DNA of 47,522 bases from an uncultured Collinsella sp. (GTDB taxonomy: Bacteria; Actinomycetota; Coriobacteriia; Coriobacteriales; Coriobacteriaceae). The notes under the pieces were generated by a model, which made no database searches, was not told the origin of the DNA, and saw nothing but the letters and a program-made list of their open reading frames with translations. Positions 36,096-45,747 of the stretch are shown piece by piece (the first letter of the stretch is position 1; every line of letters begins with the position of its first letter). A program made the translations under genes and the position numbers. Location of the stretch: assembly GCA_900543025.1 (NCBI GenBank), contig UQPP01000012.1, forward strand, positions 1 to 47,522, given 5' to 3'.

Positions 36096-37661
36096 CTAAT
36101 TCACCTCGCTTGTCTTGGTCTGGGAACTGAACACCATGCGGTAGAGAGGAGCCTCGTGGAGCTCTTCGACGCTCTGGTTCAAAACGACGGACGTTGCATC
36201 CTCGACGCCGCTCGTGATGGCGACCGGGGTGGCGATACCGAACCACATGACCACGATCGCGAGGGCGATCTCGGGGATGATCATGAGGGCGGGCACCTCG
36301 TGGCGCTTCATGCCCTCGGGCGCCTTGCCGAAGATGGACTTGAGCGCGATGCCGGTAAGGGCAAAGTACACGCCGGTGAGGCCAATGGCCACGAGCACGA
36401 CCACCCAGATGGGACCGGACTGGACGCCGGCCACGAAGGTGAGGAACTCGGAGATGAACAGGGCGAACGGCGGGAAGGCGGCGAGCGCGAGCAGGGCGAT
36501 GATGGTGAGCGCTGCCGTGACGGGAGCGATCTCGACGACGCCCTTGATCTTGTTCAGGTCGCGGGTGTGGTAGATGTGCTGGATGTTACCGGCCATGCAG
36601 AAGGCGAGCGCCTTCGTGAAACCGTGGAAGATGCAGTGCAGCAGGCAGGCGGCGATACCGAGCGGACCACCGATACCCAGGCACAGCGCGACCACGCCGA
36701 CGTTGTCGACGGAGGAGTACGCGAAGCGGCGCTTGATATCGTCCTGCTTAAAGATGCACAGGGCGGCCACCAGGATGGACAGCGTGCCCAGGATGAGCAG
36801 GAGCGTACGCGGATAGGTGTCGCCCACCGTGATGATGGACAGGGAGTAGAAGCGGATGATCACCAGCATGGCGCACTTGAGCAGCACGCCCGAGAGCAGC
36901 GCGGAGACCGGGCTCGGAGCCTGGGAGTGCGCGTCGGGCAGCCAAGTGTGCATGGGGAACAGGCCCGCCTTGGTGCCGAAGCCGATGACGATGAACGCGA
37001 ACGCGAGGCGCACGAGCATCGGGTCGAACTGGTCGGCGTAGGGCATGATGGAGGTGAGGAAGGCTGCCTCATGCGCGTTGGGCATGATATCGGCGGCGTT
37101 CGCGTAGATGAGCAGCGTGCCAAACAGGCCGAAGGCCACGCCGGCGGTGCAGACCATCGCGTACTTCCAAGACGCCTCGAGCGCCTGCTTGTTCTTGTAG
37201 ATGCCCACGAGGAACACGGTCGACAACGTGGTGGCCTCGACCGCCGCCCAGGTGAGGATGATGTTGTTGGACAGGCAGGCGAGCAGCATCGTGAAAACGA
37301 ACAGGCTAAACAGCGCGTAGTACTGCTTGGTGCGCTCGGCCGGCATGGTCTTCTCCTCGATATCGATCTTGATATAGGAGATGGAGTACACGCCGGTGAT
37401 GAACCCGATGATGCCTACCAGAAGGACGAAGATCGACGAGAGCGAATCGAGATGGAGCCACAGGCCCAAAGCGTCGATATTCTGCCCGCTCGAGAGCATG
37501 GTTCCCGCGGTGACGACCGAAAGGACGAGGGTCGCCGCGACGGAGATGGTGTTGAGCCCCGCAAAGACGCTGTAGGACGTCGTCTTGGGGAGCGCAGCCA
37601 TAATCAGGGAGAACACGAGGGGACAAGCGAGCAGGGCGACCGTCAGCATTGAAACATCCAT
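36096..37661 (-). CDS. hyfF: antiporter-like membrane subunit HyfF
   Basis: A 521-residue protein with about 14 hydrophobic segments, of the NuoL/M/N antiporter-like family. The TM5 acid is in WAAVEATTLSTV and the TM7 lysine in GTKAGLFPMHTWLPDAH, both needed for ion movement. A second conserved Lys region (KQDDIKRRFAYSS) lies in the broken helix. HyfF is one of three such subunits here; the presence of all three is what separates Hyf (FHL-2) from Hyc (FHL-1). It is followed four bases later by hyfG and has AAGGGG before the ATG at 37659-37661. Confidence 0.9.
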   Translation of the reverse strand: MDVSMLTVALLACPLVFSLIMAALPKTTSYSVFAGLNTISVAATLVLSVVTAGTMLSSGQNIDALGLWLHLDSLSSIFVLLVGIIGFITGVYSISYIKIDIEEKTMPAERTKQYYALFSLFVFTMLLACLSNNIILTWAAVEATTLSTVFLVGIYKNKQALEASWKYAMVCTAGVAFGLFGTLLIYANAADIMPNAHEAAFLTSIMPYADQFDPMLVRLAFAFIVIGFGTKAGLFPMHTWLPDAHSQAPSPVSALLSGVLLKCAMLVIIRFYSLSIITVGDTYPRTLLLILGTLSILVAALCIFKQDDIKRRFAYSSVDNVGVVALCLGIGGPLGIAACLLHCIFHGFTKALAFCMAGNIQHIYHTRDLNKIKGVVEIAPVTAALTIIALLALAAFPPFALFISEFLTFVAGVQSGPIWVVVLVAIGLTGVYFALTGIALKSIFGKAPEGMKRHEVPALMIIPEIALAIVVMWFGIATPVAITSGVEDATSVVLNQSVEELHEAPLYRMVFSSQTKTSEVN

Positions 37662-37664
37662 GGC

Positions 37665-38318
37665 CTACCCCTTCAATTCGGTCAGGTCGTGGGAGTCGAG
37701 CGACTTGGTGTCGTTCCAGATCCTCACGACGACGGCGGACATGATGATGACGGCGAAAATGGCGTCGGTGGCGATGCCGATCTCGATGATCTCGGGGGCC
37801 GTGGGCGCGAGCAGGGCGAGCGTCACGTGGCTACCGTTCTCCATAAGGCAGTACCCGAAGATTTGCTTGAGGATGTTGCGCTGGGAGATGATGCACGTGA
37901 GGCCGACGAAGAAGTGCGCGAAGCTGATGGCGAGGGCCGGAGTAGCCACCTCAGCGGTGGGCAGGCTCAGGCGCGTGACCACCGCGAAGCAGATGGCCAC
38001 CTCCAGACCGGTGAGGATGATGGTCCAGGCCGGCTTGATGGAGGAGGTCAGCGTGCTATCGGCAGGCGAACCCATCTTTTTGTAGGCACGGTTGAGAATG
38101 AACGGAACGAGGATCACCTTGGTGACGAAGGCCGACGCGGCCCACATGAGAAGCTCGGTGGCACCGGTGGTGAGGCCCAGGGTGAGCAGCACGCCCACCA
38201 GGACAACCGACTGGATCGCGTACCACTTAATGGCGGACGGGATGGTCTTCGAGACGACCACCATGGTGGAGGTCACGATCAGAAGACCGCCCAGGATATT
38301 GACTAACGAATAACCCAT
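37665..38318 (-). CDS. hyfE: membrane subunit HyfE (NuoK-like)
   Basis: A 217-residue membrane protein with about six hydrophobic segments. The C-terminal part resembles NuoK, including the acidic residue region in YCLMENGSHVTLALLAP. It belongs between HyfD and HyfF in the hyf order and lies between them here. AGGAGGTAGGAC is directly before the ATG at 38316-38318. The N-terminal half (MGYSLVNILGGLLIVTST) is hydrophobic with little to identify it except position. Confidence 0.85.
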   Translation of the reverse strand: MGYSLVNILGGLLIVTSTMVVVSKTIPSAIKWYAIQSVVLVGVLLTLGLTTGATELLMWAASAFVTKVILVPFILNRAYKKMGSPADSTLTSSIKPAWTIILTGLEVAICFAVVTRLSLPTAEVATPALAISFAHFFVGLTCIISQRNILKQIFGYCLMENGSHVTLALLAPTAPEIIEIGIATDAIFAVIIMSAVVVRIWNDTKSLDSHDLTELKG

Positions 38319-38328
38319 GTCCTACCTC

Positions 38329-39786
38329 CTAACCCATCCAACTAGAGGACAGAGGACCGGCGACGACGACCATGATCATGAGGACGACGAACACGAACGC
38401 CATGGCGCGCGGAAGGGGCTGGCCGGCGGCCACGGTCTCGCTCGGCTCACCGGGCAGGACCTTACCCATCCAACGCAGGAACCATGCGAAGGTGGCGACG
38501 GTCTCGACGACCATGACGCACACGAGGACGAAGATGACCGTGTTGGAAGCACCAACCGCGAAGCCACCGGAAATAATCTGGAACTTGGAGAAGAACGTGC
38601 TCATGGGGGGCACGCCGGCGATAGCGGTCGCGGCGACCGCGAAGCCCACGCCCGTGACCGGGTACTTCTTCATGAGGCCCTGGATCTTGGGCAACATACG
38701 GGTTCCCAGCGTGAAGCTGAGGGAGCCGGCGATGAGGAAGAACAGGGTCTTGGTGAACGCGTGGTTGAAGATGTGCTCGACGGCGCCGTTGAACGCCATC
38801 TGGCTTCCGAACACGGAGAGGCCCAGGCCGAAGAACACGTAGGCGAGCTGCGCGATCGTCGAGAAGGCGAGCAGGCGCTTCATATCCTTCTGGGGCAGGT
38901 ACATGAGGAAGCCGAAGAGCATGGTCACGACGGCGTCGATGATGGCGACCCAACCGACGATCTCGGGGATATCGCCGGCACTCGCAAGAGCGCGGGCGAA
39001 CACGCACACGCCGACCTTCACCATGGACGCGCCATGGAGGTAGGCGGAAACGGGCGTGGGGGCCTCCATTGCGGAGGGCAGCCACATGTAGAGCGGGAAC
39101 TGGGCGGACTTGGCCCAAGCGGCGAACAGGATGAGCAGCAGCACGACGGTCTTCATACCGGAATCGAGCTGGGAGATCGCGCTCAGCGCGAACGTGCCGG
39201 TTCCGGCGAACAGGAAGGCCGCGCCGATGTAGAGTCCCAGAGCGCCGATATGGGTGATGATGAGCGCCTTCATACCGGCCTTCTTGGCCGTGGGCGTCAT
39301 GTAGTAGCTGATGAGGCCCCAGGAGCACACGCCGGTGATCTCGAAGAAAACGAGCTGGCCGACGATGGTGGAGCTGTAGGCGAGACCGGCCATGGCGCCG
39401 ATGAACGTGGAGAAGTACACGTAGAAGCGGCGACGGGGCGCGTCGGGATGCTCCTTGTTCTTATCGCTCATGTACGGGAACGAATAGATGACGACGAGCA
39501 GGCCGATAGCGACGAACGCGGGTGCGAGCAGCGTGCTCATCCGGTCGAATATGAAGCCCATGACCAAGGTCTGGCCCATACTCGCCCAGGTTACATCGAC
39601 CGCGTTCATGCCGTTTCCGGCAAACGTCGCGGCCAAGCCAACGGAAGCGACCGTGGCGATGCCGCCGGCAAAGGCGCAGATCCATTTAGCGTAGGGACGC
39701 GGCAGCATGACGATGAGCAGGGAGCCCAGCATGGGGACGGCGATCGCCACCATGGCAAAGAGGGACAAGCTCGATTCGATTGACAT
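38329..39786 (-). CDS. hyfD: antiporter-like membrane subunit HyfD
   Basis: A 485-residue protein with about 14 hydrophobic segments. The TM5-type acid is in VFFEITGVCSW and the TM7-type lysine in WAKSAQFPLYMWLPSAM. A further Lys (QKDMKRLLAFSTI) marks the second half-channel. It belongs to the proton-pumping NADH:quinone oxidoreductase M/N/L family as the second of three antiporter-like subunits. GGGAG lies upstream of the ATG at 39784-39786. Ion coupling in Hyf is assumed from complex I homology, not proven by the sequence. Confidence 0.9.
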   Translation of the reverse strand: MSIESSLSLFAMVAIAVPMLGSLLIVMLPRPYAKWICAFAGGIATVASVGLAATFAGNGMNAVDVTWASMGQTLVMGFIFDRMSTLLAPAFVAIGLLVVIYSFPYMSDKNKEHPDAPRRRFYVYFSTFIGAMAGLAYSSTIVGQLVFFEITGVCSWGLISYYMTPTAKKAGMKALIITHIGALGLYIGAAFLFAGTGTFALSAISQLDSGMKTVVLLLILFAAWAKSAQFPLYMWLPSAMEAPTPVSAYLHGASMVKVGVCVFARALASAGDIPEIVGWVAIIDAVVTMLFGFLMYLPQKDMKRLLAFSTIAQLAYVFFGLGLSVFGSQMAFNGAVEHIFNHAFTKTLFFLIAGSLSFTLGTRMLPKIQGLMKKYPVTGVGFAVAATAIAGVPPMSTFFSKFQIISGGFAVGASNTVIFVLVCVMVVETVATFAWFLRWMGKVLPGEPSETVAAGQPLPRAMAFVFVVLMIMVVVAGPLSSSWMG

Positions 39787-39802
39787 AGTTTCTCCCTTCT
39801 CC

Positions 39803-40726
39803 CTACACGCCTACGACGACGAAGACGAACGCGAGGACCGCGATGCCGACGACGGCCCAGGTCTGGTTACCGAGCACCTTGAAGCGCGAACGGGAAACGG
39901 AGTTCTCGAGCACGCCGCAGACAACGAAATCGACCAGGCACTTGACAAGGAAGACGACGGCGCCCACGAGAGCGGTGACGCCGATGGTCGCGGGCTCTCC
40001 CCAGGGGATGAAGATGGAGGTGAACCAAGCGACGACCACGACCTGCTTCATGCCCATGGCGAGCTTCATCATGGCCAGGGACGGGCCGGAGAGCTCGGCG
40101 AGCGGGCCCTCCTGGAGCTCCTGCTCGGCTTCGGCCTGATCGAACGGAAGCTTGCCGAGCTCCATATAGCAGGCGGCCGCGAAGGCGACGCCGGCGAGGA
40201 TGACGGCGACGACGCTCGAGACGTTGCCCGTAACGATGTGCTGACCCATGGTCGCAATGTCCGTGGAGCCGCACACGATGGCGACGGTAAACAGCGCGAT
40301 GAGCATGGACGGCTCGATGAGCACGCTCATGAGGAGCTCGCGGATACCGCCGAAGCCCGCGTAGGCGTTGGAGGAATCCACGCCGGACAGCGCGAAGAAG
40401 AAGCGGGACAGCGCGAGCGCGTACATGATGGTGATGGCGTCACCAAAGACGGGCATGGGGCTCTCGAGCGTGAACATGGGCAGGCCCATGGCGAGCATGA
40501 ACGACACCGCGAGGAACAGCGGCGGCATGATGCGCAGCACGAAGCTCGAGTCGGAACTCACGGACTCGGGACGCGCCATGAGCTTCGCGAGGTCCCGGTA
40601 ATCCTGAAGGATGGACGGACCGCGGCGATTGTGCATCTTCGCGCGAATCACACGGGCGAGGCCGGAGAAGAAGGGCGCGACCAGCATGACCACGAGGCCC
40701 TGCGCTATCGCAAGAACGATGTTCAT
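39803..40726 (-). CDS. hyfC: membrane anchor subunit HyfC (HycD/NuoH-like)
   Basis: A 307-residue membrane protein with about eight hydrophobic segments. The NuoH-like loop KLPFDQAEAEQEL and the N-terminal RRGPSILQDYRDLAKL block, which contacts the peripheral arm, are both clear. It holds the hydrogenase module to the membrane. The ATG at 40724-40726 has GAGGGGAGAGG upstream. It is 17 bases from hyfB and 16 from hyfD. Confidence 0.93.
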   Translation of the reverse strand: MNIVLAIAQGLVVMLVAPFFSGLARVIRAKMHNRRGPSILQDYRDLAKLMARPESVSSDSSFVLRIMPPLFLAVSFMLAMGLPMFTLESPMPVFGDAITIMYALALSRFFFALSGVDSSNAYAGFGGIRELLMSVLIEPSMLIALFTVAIVCGSTDIATMGQHIVTGNVSSVVAVILAGVAFAAACYMELGKLPFDQAEAEQELQEGPLAELSGPSLAMMKLAMGMKQVVVVAWFTSIFIPWGEPATIGVTALVGAVVFLVKCLVDFVVCGVLENSVSRSRFKVLGNQTWAVVGIAVLAFVFVVVGV

Positions 40727-40743
40727 AATATCCTCTCCCCTCT

Positions 40744-42762
40744 CTAGACCATGACCACGGCGAGCACGAGGAAGACCACGAGCGCCGCGACGATGTAGCA
40801 GATGTATACGGAGTAGTTGCCGCCCTCGATCTTGGAGGCGAGGCCGGCCAGCTTATCGGCACCCTCGCTCGGTGCATCGACCAGGAAGCGGTCGGGCAGG
40901 GGCTCAACGCCCTGGGCGACACCGGTGAGCTTCTGGAACACGTGCGCGATGGACCAGCAGATCTTGGTGCATACCTCGCGCAGGGTGTAGAGCGGGCCCA
41001 TGAAGAGCTCTACGTCTGACGCGAAGCTCGTGGCGACGACGGGCATGTGCTCGTTGGGCTCGTAGCCGCACGCCCAAGGGTCGGTCTTCTTAGCGGGGGC
41101 CTTGGTGCCGAGGCAGGACCTCAACACGAACGCGAGGCCGGTGAGGACCACGAGCGCGATGGCGATCGCGGGGGTGGAGGTGGCGGCACCGGAAATCTCG
41201 TTCACCAGAGACACGCCCGAGGTGGCTGTGATGGCAGAGCCGGCAAGCACGCTCTGGGCGACGTCGCCCAGAACCGGGGCGATGACGGGAGAGCCGATTC
41301 CCAGCACCACGCAGATGGCCGCGAGGAGCATCTGCGAGAACAACATCGGAGCCGGGGACTCCTTGGCGTTCGCGGCCTCCTGGGAACGAGGGCTGCTCGC
41401 GAACGAGACGCCGTAGGCCTTCACGAAGCACGTGACGGCCAGGGCACCGGTGATGGCGAGGGCGGCCGCGGAGGCGACGGCGAACACCATGACGACCGGG
41501 TCGGAGAGCGTCGAGATGTTGAACAGGGACTGGTAGGTGAACCACTCGGAAACGAAGCCGTTGAGCGGCGGGATAGCCGAGATGGCAAGGGCACCGATGA
41601 GGAAGCAGACGGCCGTGACCGGCATACGGCGGAACAGGCCGCCCATCTTCTCCATGTTGCGCGTACCCGTGGCATAGAGCAGGGAGCCCGCGCCGAGGAA
41701 CAGCTCGCCCTTGAACATGGCGTGGTTGAGCGTGTGGTAGAGGGCGGCCATGAGCGCGATCGTCGCGATGACGTCGTTGCCCAGGGCGTGCGCCGTCATG
41801 GACGCGCCGACACCGAGCAAGATGATGCCGATGTTCTCGACGGAGTGGTAGGCCAGCAGGCGCTTAATGTCGTGCTCGTGGAGGGCGTAGACGACGCCCA
41901 GGACCGACGAGATGGATCCGAAGACCAGGACCATGAGGCCCCACCAGAGCTGGACGCCCGAACCCGCGAGCAGGTCGAGACCGACCTTGAGGATTCCCAG
42001 GATGCCGATCTTGATCATGCCGCCGGACATGAGGGCGGACACGTTGGACGGCGCCTCGGGGTGCGCCTGGGGCAGCCAGGAGTGCAGCGGGATGATACCG
42101 GCCTTTGCGCCGAATCCGAAGAACGCGAGGACGAAGCACGCGGAGGAGACGGCGGGTCCAAAGTCATGCGTACGGAAATCACTGAAGCTGAAGGAACCGC
42201 CCACGCCGTTGGTCATGAGCAGGAAGCTCGCCATGATAAGGACAAAGCCCACGTGCGCGATGACGAAGTAGAGCCAACCGCCCCTAATGGAGTTCTTGTT
42301 CTCCTCGATAACGACAAGGAAGTAGCTCGTAAGGGACATGAGCTCAAAGGCGACCAGGAACCAGAACACGTTATCGGCGGTGATGACGAGCATCATCGAG
42401 GCGACGAAGGTGTTCATGAAGAAACCGGCGCGCCCGACCTTGCCCGGGTACTCATCGAAGTAGGACAGACCGTAGATGAAGCCCGCAAAGGCGAGGATTG
42501 AGATGAGGACCACGATCAGGCCCGCAAGGCCGTTGAGCAAGAGCTCGAGACGGGCGAACGGGAAAAAGAAGACCGTGTTGAGGGACGAAACGTCGCCAAG
42601 CACGGCCTCGAGGCCCGCGATGAACGACAGCACGGCCGCGACGGCGCCGATCAGGCAGCCGGCGGTCTTGGCGGCGTTATCGGCCTTGATCAGCAGAACC
42701 GAGGCGAGCGCACCGATGCACGAGACGGCAAGCGATGCGATAAACAGCGTCATGCTATCCAT
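40744..42762 (-). CDS. hyfB: antiporter-like membrane subunit HyfB (HycC/NuoL-like)
   Basis: A 672-residue protein with about 15 hydrophobic segments, the largest of the three antiporter-like subunits. TM5 acid is in LVAFELMSLTSYF, TM7 lysine in GAKAGIIPLHSWLPQAHP, and the central Lys/His block in HDIKRLLAYHSVENIG. The extra C-terminal helix and tail (about residues 560-672) fit the HycC/HyfB type. Its ATG at 42760-42762 overlaps the hyfA stop by eight bases and has GGGAGCG upstream within hyfA. A start three codons later is possible. Confidence 0.92.
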   Translation of the reverse strand: MDSMTLFIASLAVSCIGALASVLLIKADNAAKTAGCLIGAVAAVLSFIAGLEAVLGDVSSLNTVFFFPFARLELLLNGLAGLIVVLISILAFAGFIYGLSYFDEYPGKVGRAGFFMNTFVASMMLVITADNVFWFLVAFELMSLTSYFLVVIEENKNSIRGGWLYFVIAHVGFVLIMASFLLMTNGVGGSFSFSDFRTHDFGPAVSSACFVLAFFGFGAKAGIIPLHSWLPQAHPEAPSNVSALMSGGMIKIGILGILKVGLDLLAGSGVQLWWGLMVLVFGSISSVLGVVYALHEHDIKRLLAYHSVENIGIILLGVGASMTAHALGNDVIATIALMAALYHTLNHAMFKGELFLGAGSLLYATGTRNMEKMGGLFRRMPVTAVCFLIGALAISAIPPLNGFVSEWFTYQSLFNISTLSDPVVMVFAVASAAALAITGALAVTCFVKAYGVSFASSPRSQEAANAKESPAPMLFSQMLLAAICVVLGIGSPVIAPVLGDVAQSVLAGSAITATSGVSLVNEISGAATSTPAIAIALVVLTGLAFVLRSCLGTKAPAKKTDPWACGYEPNEHMPVVATSFASDVELFMGPLYTLREVCTKICWSIAHVFQKLTGVAQGVEPLPDRFLVDAPSEGADKLAGLASKIEGGNYSVYICYIVAALVVFLVLAVVMV

Positions 42763-43372
42763 TGTTTACGCTCCCTTCTGCTTTCTCGGACAGGCCCTGG
42801 GCCACAGCGGTAACGTCGACAACCGGACCGTTTTCGATCGAGCGCAGGCGCTTGGCCTCGTCGAGCTCGCGATCGGCCGCGCCGCCCATGACGGTCAGCG
42901 CCTTGGTGGGGCACGCCGCCACACAATGCGGGCCGTCCGGATCGAAGGCGCACAGGTCGCACTTGATAGCGCAGGTGTACTGGCCAGGAGCCCACGTAAG
43001 CAGGCTGCTCAGGGACTTAGGATACGAAGGCGTCGGGTCGCACATGCCTGCGACACCGGCGATAGACGTGCCATCGGGATGGATGGCTCCGAAGGGGCAC
43101 GCAATGGCGCACAGCCTGCACCCGATGCACTCCTGCTCCTTGACGTGGATGCGATCGCCATCGTGCTCGATGGCATTCACCGGGCAAACCTCGGCGCAGG
43201 GGGCACCCTCGCAATGGTGGCAGGCAAGGGCGGCCGAAATACCGCCGGTCTTCACGAGCGCCAGGCGCGGCGTATCCTGAAGGCCCTGCATCCGGTGGGC
43301 GTCGGCACAGGCGGACTGGCATGTTCCGCAGCCGATGCACCTCTCCGGGTTGATGTCGATGAAGCGGTTCAT
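42755..43372 (-). CDS. hyfA: iron-sulfur electron transfer subunit HyfA (HycB-like)
   Basis: A 205-residue ferredoxin-type protein with four [4Fe-4S] motifs: CIGCGTCQSAC; CHHCEGAPCAEVC; CIGCRLCAIAC; and CAIKCDLC...CVAAC. It resembles HycB and HydN and should carry electrons from FdhF into the hydrogenase. The ATG at 43370-43372 (MNRFIDINPERC) has AAGGA seven bases upstream; a GTG two codons earlier is too close to the same site. It follows fdhF by 78 bases with a strong hairpin in between. The closest relative in the window is the product at 45748-46266. Confidence 0.9.
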   Translation of the reverse strand: MNRFIDINPERCIGCGTCQSACADAHRMQGLQDTPRLALVKTGGISAALACHHCEGAPCAEVCPVNAIEHDGDRIHVKEQECIGCRLCAIACPFGAIHPDGTSIAGVAGMCDPTPSYPKSLSSLLTWAPGQYTCAIKCDLCAFDPDGPHCVAACPTKALTVMGGAADRELDEAKRLRSIENGPVVDVTAVAQGLSEKAEGSVNNG

Positions 43373-43394
43373 CCCCACTTCCTTTCAAAATAAC

Positions 43395-43429
43395 GGGCCG
43401 GGCTCCCGAACGTACGGGACGCCCGGCCC
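43395..43429 (-). other. strong hairpin in the fdhF-hyfA gap
   Basis: GGGCCGGGC and GCCCGGCCC form a 9-bp stem that extends by a further TCCCG/CGGGA pairing. On the minus strand it is followed by GTTATTTTG rather than a clean T run. It may be a partial terminator or RNA-stability element that sets the ratio of fdhF to hyf mRNA. Confidence 0.5.
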
Positions 43430-43450
43430 AAAAAGCCAACGAGAACGGGA

Positions 43451-45673
43451 CTACACGATTTGATTCACGTGCGTCTCGTCGTCGAACTTGGCGGCGCCGG
43501 GCTCAACGTCCTGGGGAGCGGCGGCGTCAACCAGAGCCTGCTTGAGCTCGGTGTACTGACGCTCCACCTCGCCCTCGGCCCAGACCTGGTCGGCGATAGC
43601 GTCGACCTGGCAGGCGGAGAACTTGTCCTCGGGCGTATGCGAGACCGGGTCGACCTTGTGCATGGTCAGCTCGTTGCACTTGCCGATCCACCACTGGTAG
43701 GTCATGTAGACCGTGCCCTTGTTGATGCGATCGCTTATGTCGGCGCGGCTGTATACCTGGCCGCGGCGGCTGTGGATCGAGACGATGTCGCCGTTCTTGA
43801 TGCCGCGCGCCTGGGCGTCCGCGGGATTCATGCGAACAAAGCCGGGCTCGTCGGCAAGCAGTGCCAGCGTCTTGCAGTTGCCGGTCATCGAGCGGCAGCT
43901 GTAGTGGCCGACCTCGCGGACGGTGCACAGGATGAGCGGGTACTCATCGTCGGGAAGCTCGGAGGGCGCCTCCCAGTCGTGCGCCATCAGGTTGGCGCGG
44001 CCGTCCTTGGTGGTGAACTTGCCGCCAGCGAACATGTCGGGCGTACCGTGGTCGTTCACATCGGTGCTCTTGACGGGCCACTGGGCGTAGCCGCCCTCGG
44101 GAGCCATCTTCTCGTAGGTCGCGCCCACAAAGTTGGGGCACAGGCTAATGCACTCGTTCCAGATCTGCTCGGTGTTGTCGTAGTGCATGGGGTAACCCAT
44201 GCGCGTAGACAGGTCCGCGAAGATCTCCCAGTCGTGACGGCACTCGCCCTTGGGCGGAACGGCCGCGTCAAAGTGCTGGAAGCTACGGTCGGATGCGGTA
44301 AAGACACCCTCGTGCTCGCCCCAAGAGGTGGCAGGCAGGATGACGTCGGCGAGCATGGTCGTCTGCGTCATAAAGATGTCCTGGCAAATGAACAGATCCA
44401 GCTCGGAGAGCGTCTTGCGCATACCGGCCGAATCGGGCTCGGTCTGCACCGGGTCCTCACCGTAGTTGTAGAAGCAGTGCACCTTGCCCTCGTCGACCAG
44501 GTGGCCCAGGTCGGTGAGCTTGTAGCCCTCCTCGAGCGGGAGCTTTTCCTCGGGCACGCCCCAAGCCTTGGCAAACTTGGCACGCACAGCCGGGTCGGTG
44601 ACTTTCTGGTAGCCAGGGTACAGGTTGGGCAGCATGCCCATATCGCAGGAGCCCTGGACATTGTTCTGACCGCGCACGGGCGCGAGGCCGGAATTGGGTT
44701 TGCCGATCTGGCCGGCAACGCAGGCGATGGAGGCGATGGTGTGCACCGTCTTCAGGTTCTGCTTCTGCTGGCATACGCCCATGCCCCAGCCAATGATGGC
44801 AGAGGGCTTCGCCGTGGCGTACATCTCGGCAGCTTGGTGGATCAACGCGGGCTCGACACCCGTGATGTCCTGTACGGATTCGGGAGTGTAGTTCTTGATG
44901 GTCTCCCACCATTCGTCAAAGCCGTTCGTGTGCTCGGCGACGAATTCCTTGTCGTAGAGGCCATCGTTGACCAAGCAGTTGGCAAAGGCGTTGAGGAACG
45001 CAACGTTGCAACCGTTCTTGATCGGAAGGTAGAGATCGGCGATACGCGCGGTTTCGATATGGCGCGGGTCGGCGACGATGATCTTGCAACCCTTTTCTTT
45101 GGCTCGCACGATACGCCTTGCGACGATGGGGTGCGAATCGGCAGGGTTATAGCCGAAGAGGAAAATGCAGCCAGCATCCTCCATACCGGGGATGGAGCAT
45201 GACATGCAACCTGAACCAACCGTGTCCATCAGACCGAGGACAGTAGGGCCGTGTCAAGTACGGGCGCAGTTGTCCACGCTGTGGGTGCCGATGCACGCAC
45301 GCGTAAACTTCTGCATGACGTAGTTCGCCTCATTGCCGCCGCCTCGCGAAGAGCCGGTGGTCATGACAGCGTTAGGACCATATTCGTCAATTATGGCCTG
45401 CATCTTAGATGCGGTGAAATCCAGTGCCTCGTCCCAGCTTACGCGCTCAAGATCCGCGCCCTTAGTGCGGCGGATCATCGGGTGCAGTACGCGAGGAGTC
45501 AAGATCTTGGTGTCGTTGATGAAGTCGTAGCCGCTCATGCCCTTAAGGCACAGCTCGCTCTGGTTGGTGATGCCGTTGAGCGGTTCGGTACCCACAACCT
45601 GGCCGTTTTGGACCAAGAGGTTAAACTGGCAACCGGCGCCGCAGTACGGGCAAATCACTTTATGCTTCTCCAT
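43451..45673 (-). CDS. fdhF: selenocysteine-containing formate dehydrogenase H
   Basis: A 740-residue protein if the in-frame TGA at 45254-45256 is read as selenocysteine (residue 140, the same position as in E. coli FdhF). The context is NCART-U-HGPTVLGL. The [4Fe-4S] cysteines C8, C11, C15 and C42 are present (CPYCGAGCQ). The bis-MGD domains follow (FGYNPADSHPIV, then ADVILPATSWGEHEG). It oxidises formate to CO2 and feeds HydN/HyfA and the Hyf hydrogenase. The ATG at 45671-45673 has AGGAAGGAGGG upstream and gives the E. coli-like N-terminus MEKHKVICPYC; a longer frame to 45724 has no ribosome binding site. selA, selB and selC lie 15-20 kb away on the same strand. An automatic caller would split this gene in two at the TGA. 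Confidence 0.96.
45215..45256 (-). promoter_or_regulatory. bacterial SECIS-type hairpin after the fdhF UGA
   Basis: On the mRNA strand the UGA (45256-45254) is followed at once by a stem TGTCC-TC / GA-T-GGACA (45242 to 45223). Its loop is GGTCT, with one bulged T on the 3' side. The GGUC-type loop at this distance from UGA matches the E. coli fdhF SECIS; there the bulged U is on the 5' side. Confidence 0.8.
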
Positions 45674-45747
45674 GACACCCTCCTTCCTTTCTCTGCTACC
45701 GAATACTCGGTACTTATTTGACAATCATTGGGCCTGTCGCCCGACGC

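Noticed and set aside
43451..45673. fdhF as two genes or a pseudogene broken by TGA
   Set aside because: The stop is UGA at the selenocysteine position 140, followed by a SECIS-like hairpin, with selA, selB and selC close by.
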